Below, piece after piece: positions 58,418-64,000 of a stretch of 64,000 nucleotides of DNA. Position 1 is the first letter of the stretch. Each line of letters begins with the position of its first letter. The notes beneath the pieces are model-generated. The model did not search any database, was not told the DNA's origin, and saw only the letters and a list, made by a program, of their open reading frames with translations. Position numbers and translations under genes: made by a program. Origin of the DNA: Lichenostomus cassidix (Eukaryota > Chordata > Aves > Passeriformes > Meliphagidae); NCBI GenBank assembly GCA_008360975.2, contig CM039189.1, positions 9,304,056-9,368,055 of the forward strand, read 5' to 3'.

Positions 58418-58609
58418 GGAAAAGCGTATGAGGTGGAGATGTGGTGTTCTTTACAGTGGTAGTTGAGAGAATGTGGGAAGTGTCATCGGGTAGGTCGAGT
58501 GGAAGCTACTGACGTTTTCAATTCAGTTTTCCACGATGGATTAGTGTAGAGGTTTCAATATAGGAATTGGCGGGATGGGCGCGGCCAGGGTGCTGTGGGC
58601 ATCGATGCA

Positions 58610-59538
58610 ATGTCCAGGTGGAGACAGCTGATGAACACTGTGTTTCAGGGCTGTGTCTTGGGACTGGGGCTTTTAATCTGTATCAATGACACAGACAGTG
58701 GGATTGAGTGCACACACAGCCAGTTTGTAGGGTGTGGGTGACACACCTGAAGTACAGGGTGCCATCCAGGGGGACCTGAACAAAAGGGCCCTGAGAACCT
58801 CATGAAGTTCAACAAGTCCAAGTGCCCCGTGTTGCCTCTGGGTCCCAGACACAAGAACTGGAGAACACAGACTGGAAAACTCACTGAGAGCAGCCCTGCT
58901 GAGAAGGAATTCGGGGTTCTTATGGATGAAAAATTGGACATGAGCTAACAGTGAGCAGTCACAGCCCAGAAAGCCAACTGCCTCCTGGACAGCAGGTCAT
59001 GGGAGGCAATTCTGACCCTTTAATGCTGATTTCAGCTCTCTGGTTCCCAAAACAGGAAAGACATGGATCTGTTGAAGCAAATCCAGAGAAGGCTATGAAG
59101 ATGATCCGAGGGCTGGAGTTCCTCTCTTGTGAAGACAGGCTGAGAGAGCTGGGGTTGTCAAGCCTGGAAAAGAAAAGGCTCTGCAGAGATCTTGTTGAGG
59201 TCTTCCAATACTTGAAGGGGGCCTATAAAAAGGAGAGAGAATGACTTTATACAAAGGCATGTAGTGATAGGGCAAGACAGAACATTTTAAAATGAAAAGA
59301 GGAGCGATTTAGATTAGATATTAGAAAAAAGATCTTTACTGTGAGGGTAGCAAGGCGCTGAAACAGGTTGCTCAGGGAAGTTGTGGCTGCCCTATCCCTG
59401 GAAGTGCTCAAGACCAGGTTGGATGGGGCTTTGAGCAATCTGGTGTAGTAGGAGGTGTGCCTGCTCATGGCACAGGGATGGGAATGAGATGATCTTTAAG
59501 GCCCCTTCCAACCCAGACCATTCTATGATTCTATTTTA
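58610..59538 (+). mobile_element. CR1 LINE 3' portion between the two U5 genes
   Basis: About 0.93 kb of a chicken-repeat-1 retrotransposon in sense orientation. The left part is the decayed end of the reverse-transcriptase frame (words encoding LGTGAFN-like and NDTDSGIE-like text, with frame breaks). The right part is the 3'UTR with GGAAGTGCTCAAGACCAGG, GGATGGGGCTTTGAGCAATC and GATGATCTTTAAGGCCCCTT. It ends in CCATTCTATGATTCTATTTT, the usual CR1 terminus. It is 5'-truncated and dead. Confidence 0.92.
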
Positions 59539-59773
59539 TTTTTCTTACATTTTAAAATTTAATACTATTTTGTTTTACTTACTAAACTACCTAGTCTCTA
59601 CCCACGAATTTCTCACTTTTGCCCTTCCTGCGGTGTGGGGGCAGTGAGCGAGGGGCTCCACGCTGCCCTGGTGGGGGTTAAACCATGGTGGGGACCTGCG
59701 ACCCCTATTGAGGCTGAGACCGAGACCGGCGCGCCCGGCGGAGCGGAGTCCGCCCCGCCCCGTTACCGGGCTG

Positions 59774-59781
59774 ATTTGCAT
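59774..59781 (+). promoter_or_regulatory. Octamer (DSE) of U5 copy 2
   Basis: Perfect ATTTGCAT, 213 bases upstream of the U5 start, the standard distance for a distal sequence element. Confidence 0.75.
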
Positions 59782-59932
59782 ACCCAGGGTGCCCCGCGGC
59801 CCCGCCGTGTCCGGCCCCGCCGGTATCCCGCGCTGTGGCCGCTGCCCCGGCAGGGCTGTGGGGGCTGTCCGGCGTGTGCGGCCCGCGGGGCCGGGCCGGG
59901 GACACAGGGTCGGGACTGGCGGAGAGCGAGTG

Positions 59933-59954
59933 TCGCCCTGACATGTTGGGAGTG
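59933..59954 (+). promoter_or_regulatory. PSE-like element of U5 copy 2
   Basis: The block starts TCGCCCTGACATG and ends GGGAGTG, at -61 to -40 from the U5 start. It shares the TGTCGCC-N-TG and GAGTG parts with the element before copy 1. Confidence 0.65.
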
Positions 59955-59993
59955 GAGCATAGGCCGGGTATGTCGGGGCGGGACATGGACAGT

Positions 59994-60109
59994 ATACTCT
60001 GGTTTCTCTTCAGATCGTATAAATCTTTCGCCTTTTACTAAAGATTTCCGTGGAGAGGAACAGGCACGAGTGTCGAAAAATTTTTTGAGGCTCCATTTCG
60101 GTGGAGCTA
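59994..60109 (+). ncRNA. RNU5: U5 spliceosomal snRNA, copy 2
   Basis: 116 nt, differing from copy 1 at one position before the Sm site (GTCGAAAAATT against GTCGAGAAATT). Loop 1, Sm site and terminal stem-loop are all intact. Its own octamer, PSE-like element and 3' box are present, so both copies are probably expressed. Confidence 0.95.
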
Positions 60110-60120
60110 CATTTATTGTG

Positions 60121-60133
60121 GTTAAAAAACAGA
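60121..60133 (+). terminator. 3' box of U5 copy 2
   Basis: GTTAAAAAACAGA, 12 bases after the U5 3' end, matches the snRNA 3'-box pattern and the spacing seen for copy 1. Confidence 0.75.
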
Positions 60134-60407
60134 AATTTGTTCAGGCTTACAAATATGCGACCTGATCCCATGAAAGCGATCCGTTCTTGTACACCGGCAA
60201 CTCCCCACCATTGTCCAACCAATGCACGGCCTGCAGCCCCGCTTCAGTGTTTCCCCCGCCCCGATCCTGCCCCGCCGCTGGGGCGTCCCGCGGCCCTTTC
60301 CGGGAGCGGCGCCTCTGCCCGCCCCCAGCTATGCTCACGCAGCAGGAGCGATCGCCTCCCACCTCCCACCTCCCACCCCCGGGAGCAGCAGTGCTGCCCG
60401 CGCCCCG

Positions 60408-60546
60408 GGACTACATCTCCCGGCAGGCCCCGCGCCTCATCGCCGATAGACTCGGGATTGCCGTGGGGGCGGGGCCTGCCGGGAGATGTAGTCTCGCGGC
60501 GACTCCCGGCAGCCCCCGCGGCACGCCGGCGCGCGGGGTTTAAACC
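60408..60546 (+). promoter_or_regulatory. KIF2C: KIF2C promoter with inverted ZNF143-type sites
   Basis: A 24-base segment at 60409-60432, beginning GACTACATCTCCCGGCAG, is repeated exactly in inverted orientation at 60470-60493. ACTACATCTCCCGGCAGGC resembles the SBS motif (ACTACAATTCCCAGMATGC) bound by ZNF143/THAP11. GGTTTAAACC (60537-60546) contains a TTTAAA CHR-like word about 70 bases before the start codon, plausible for a mitotic gene. Confidence 0.6.
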
Positions 60547-60615
60547 GGCGGCGGTTGCTGGGCTGGTGTTTCGCTGCCGGGGCGGGACGTAGTTCCTATC
60601 CCCCCTGCCCGTGCC

Positions 60616-63026
60616 ATGGACGCCCACCTCTACCGCAATATCTTTCCCGGCGTCGTCATTAACATCCAGCGGAGCAATGGTGAGGAGTAGGGAATGGGGG
60701 GTATGCGGGGTCCCGGCCGCCGCTGTCTGCGGGGGTCCCGGCGGCGTGAGGCGGTCAGGTTGGGGCTTAACGCCGGCTTTTTCCAGGCATAATCCATAAG
60801 GCAACGGTGAAGGTGGTGAACGTGGAGGACTCCAGCGTGACCGTGGAGTGGTCTGAGGGCGACGCCACCAAGGGCAAGGAGGTGAGTGACTGCTGCCCGC
60901 GGCCCGTTCCTTCCCCGGGCGCCCCAACGCTCCCGGGCCCGGCGGGATATGGCCCAGGAAGGCCGAGGCTCGCCGGGAGTGCGGCCCAGCTCCTCTGCTC
61001 CGCGGGGTGGGCAGTGCTTGTCCCGCGCTGCTGCTGCCGGCTCTGTGCTTTCCTTGCTTTATACATAACGAAAGCAATGCCCCAGACGTGTCGAGGTAAG
61101 GTGCGAGAGGTGCAGCGCCAAAGCTGCGCTCTTTGCCTTTCAGAGGGATCAGGGAGGGGTTGGGCCTCTCGCACTGTTGACTGCTGATACTGAATGTCCC
61201 AATATTCCAGTTTTCCAACTCTGCGGGCTGTTTGTTGGCTTTCCAGGTCTTTTGCTATGGCCTTCAGGCTTTCCTTAAAATTTATTACTACTAAGGTGCT
61301 GTGTTAAGAAGGCCAGGTTTGATTTCCTGAATGTCTGCACCAATATAAAATAAATACAGTGTGAGGTAAGATGGGAGAAGGGGAGTCTGGGGCTTTTGAG
61401 GCTGATGTGTCTGAAATTCTGACACTTAAAGTCTCTGTCACTGAGCAAATGTGCTTGTCCTTCAGGTGTCTCTAGAAACGTGCAGACTCTGGATTTTAGT
61501 AAAAATCTTTAAAGTTGCTATTGGCTGTTTTTTTGAAACTAAATTTTACTCTGTGCATGTGCCTGCTGCATTCAAATATAAAAAATATATTGATTCAGAT
61601 ATAGTTCCTGGGTAAATTGCATCTATGTGTTAAGATATTAAATCTTTATGAAGATACTTAAAAATCCAGCAATTTTCTTATGTACTTATACAAACTTGCA
61701 TTGTCCACTTACCTGTTTCTGAGCTAATTCACTTTCAAATTAGCTGCTAACCAATTCCATATGAATTAGACTTCACAGATTATGCTAAAAAGTGGTATTT
61801 TCACATTTTAGAGAGCTTTGCCTACTTCCTTTTTTCTCTTTTTATGGACTTTTACTTAAATAATTCCAAAGTTAATTGATAGCTCAAGAACTTCCTGGTG
61901 GTGCTTGTGTTGTCTTGTTAGGTGAATTCCAGTTGCAAGCTGCTGTGATAGTGGAATTTTTGTGTACAGGTGCTTTCAATGTCTTCAGCAGGGATAGTTT
62001 TGAAAAACAGAACAGAGACTGAGTTGCTGAATTTGTGCTTGAGCCTGCCCCATCCCTGCCTTTACCAGAGTACCCCATGATTTGGTGAAGGCAGGATTAT
62101 AATTTCACAGGAGGGTCAGTCAGGAAGTGATAGCTGGCCCCAGGTGAAATCATTTGCAATAGCAAGTAAAGATGCAGGTGAATTAAGTTATGGATTAAAT
62201 GCTGAATCCTTCATTTCCCAGAGTCTAAGCAGCTCTTTGACGTTTATTTCGGTAAGCACAATTACACAGTAAACACTTAATGCTCTCCTAGTACAGAAGT
62301 CACAGAGCTGCTGAGATTTACTAAGATTAGCTGTGAGAGATTAGAGCAGTGGATGCCAAATGGGCTTTGCCCTTCTCTTCAGAAGTGTTCTATGGCACCT
62401 GCAGAGCTCTGTGGTGTTTGGCAGATGAGGGTAAATGGCTTAACTAGCACATTTTGTCTGGTGTATTTAGATGTACCAGACTGTTCAAATGAAATAGGAG
62501 CTTATGTTTTGCTCTTCCCAGCAATTTTAACATAATGTTTGCCAGGCAGTGGGTCAGGTTTGTTTGCCTTCACTGAAAGTCCAGATTAGAAAAAACAATC
62601 CCTAAGTGGTAGCAGAACTATTCTAGTATGTAAAATCCTGCCTTTGCTCTTGCAGGTTGATATTAATGATCTGCTTGCAATAAATCCTGAATTATTAGAA
62701 CTACCTGCTGTGGATGTGAAAGAGAATGTTCCTTTGCAAGACAATGTAACTTTACCGGTAAGTGCTTTAAAGTAGTTTAGCTTCTTCTAAGGTACTACAG
62801 CATAGGTCTTGTTATATATAATACTCTCAGTTTTAAAGTTTGAGATTTTTAACTTGTCTTTTCTGTCTCATAGTTAGGCTTTGGTCAAAAATTCTTGTTG
62901 TATCAATGTTGCCCTGAAGAGCTGTGCTAGATGTTTGCTGCTTACTCCAATTGCTTACAGCAGTCCTTGTTTTTCAGAAACAGAAGCGTAGAACAACCCT
63001 ATCAAAAATTCCTGCTCCACGGGAAT
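60616..63026 (+). CDS. KIF2C: Mitotic centromere-associated kinesin, N-terminal exons (partial)
   Basis: Kinesin-13 microtubule depolymerase acting at centromeres and spindle poles. Four coding exons are in the window: 60616-60679, 60787-60881, 62656-62757, 62978-63026. They join in phase to 103 residues plus one base of the next codon; the motor domain is beyond the right edge. The N-terminal Tudor-like targeting region includes IQRSNGIIHKATVKVVNVED, SVTVEWSEGDATKGKEVD and INPELLEL. The segment KQKRRTTLSKIPAPRES contains SKIP (96-99), the SxIP motif that binds EB proteins. KIF2C is preferred over KIF2A because of this KQKRR-SKIPAP segment. Confidence 0.93.
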
Positions 63027-64000
63027 GTAAGAAAGTGATTTTTTTTTTTTCTCTGCTATATCCTTGTGGAACTGTGCTGGTCTTCCATTGTAACCATGAT
63101 ATTCTACTTTACTGCATCATAAGGCTGCTCATTCAGGCAGTGCTAACAAAGGGGATACTGTCTCATACCAATGTTTTGGACTCCTTAGGGTGAGAACTTT
63201 CCTAACAGGTTGCTGTCCTGCTCCTGTGAGCTCTGGGGTTTGTTGATGTATTGTCCTTTTCTGCAGTCTTGCTGTAGTTATTCCCTGTTTAAAATGTCAC
63301 TAGTCAGTTGCTGTTGTAGTGAGTTTTAAAGTTCTATATGGAGTTTTGCAAATGCCACAAACAACAGAAATTAAGTGGCAGTTATTAAAAGTGTTAAAAT
63401 GAGAGTGGAAAGGAGAAGAAGGAAATAGCGGTGACAAATATATATCTCCTCATCAAGCACTCTCCCTAGACAATTAGTAGAGCTTTATGCTTGTAGACTT
63501 TTCAGAGCAGGCAGCCAAAGTGCCAGCAGCTGTGCCCAGCTCCCTGATTGCATGTCAATACAATGTGTTGAGCAAAGCCAGAAGAGTAGATAGAGATGTC
63601 AGTGTGGGATTGCTAAGAAATTGTTCTTCCTGAGGTGTCAGGAGTTAGAAAATACCTATGTTTTCTACCTTCTTTTAGCTTTATTAGCTGACTCTTTAGG
63701 CTTTTTGAATTGCAAATGGCAGCATAACAGGTGTCTTTGTAATATACCTGTGATGCTGAGGTTGAATGGTTATTAATTTAATGATTCTCTTAAAGTGCAT
63801 AGTGAGCCAAAACTTGTGCTTCTCCATGCAATTGAGCTGTAAACAAAATATCTGGGCTTGCCTGGCCTCTTCTGTTGCATGCTATGCAAGGCAGGGAAGC
63901 TGGTCCCAGAAGACAACAGTACAAATTCCCTGGCATCAGAGGCAGGAGTTGTCCAAGAGTCTTAATGTGTAAGAAGTTCTGTACTAGGCTATCCTGCTCT
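63027..64000 (+). other. KIF2C: KIF2C intron 4, continues beyond the window
   Basis: AT-rich unique sequence after the donor GTAAGAAA at 63027. I saw no further acceptor with a KIF2C-like exon before the window ends. The frames at 62924-63193 and 63766-63972 are chance. Confidence 0.7.

Noticed and set aside
59244..59468. Small frames within the CR1 element as genes
   Set aside because: They are remnants of the retrotransposon 3' region, truncated and broken.
60244..61218. Open frame of 324 codons on the minus strand over the KIF2C promoter
   Set aside because: CpG-island shadow frame; covers KIF2C exons and promoter repeats in antisense with no similarity.
60616..63026. KIF2A instead of KIF2C
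   Set aside because: KIF2A lacks the KQKRR-SKIPAP segment and has a different N-terminus; position beside RPS8 also favours KIF2C.

Overview
The window is avian nuclear DNA. The genes have vertebrate intron-exon structure, it carries CR1 LINE fragments with the typical bird 3' end, and the run of genes (PTCH2, BTBD19, DYNLT4, PLK3, RPS8, KIF2C) is the conserved block known from human 1p34.1 and, from memory, chicken chromosome 8. Short introns and GC-rich promoters fit a bird autosome or microchromosome. I could not identify the species.

Layout: 1-4159 is non-coding DNA upstream of PTCH2, ending in a degenerate minisatellite and a CpG-island promoter. PTCH2 (+, 23 coding exons, 4160-24032) is the Hedgehog receptor paralogue. 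Its 9.8 kb intron 2 holds AT-rich islands with homeodomain- and SOX/octamer-like motifs and a perfect 9-base GLI consensus. BTBD19 (-, 8 exons, 26203-32341) lies tail-to-tail with PTCH2. DYNLT4 (+, one coding exon, 34608-35261) is head-to-head with BTBD19 across two CR1 scraps. PLK3 (-, 15 exons, 36884-43251) converges on DYNLT4. A two-exon gene for a secreted-type LRR single-pass membrane protein with a tyrosine-rich tail (+, 46847-48355) sits where mammals have BEST4; I found no BEST4. RPS8 (-, 6 exons, 52873-57562) hosts five box C/D snoRNAs in its introns: SNORD55, two SNORD46-like and two SNORD38. Two 116-nt U5 snRNA genes (+), each with octamer, PSE-like element and 3' box, flank a ~0.93 kb CR1 element. 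The first four coding exons of KIF2C (+, from 60616) close the window; the gene runs off the right edge.

Functionally the right third is a translation/splicing/cell-division cluster (ribosomal protein, rRNA-methylation guide RNAs, spliceosomal U5, mitotic depolymerase), while the left third is dominated by PTCH2 and its probable cis-regulatory DNA. All coding joins were worked out by hand from splice consensus, reading phase and family similarity. Gene models for PTCH2, BTBD19, PLK3, RPS8 and KIF2C (partial) are phase-consistent throughout.
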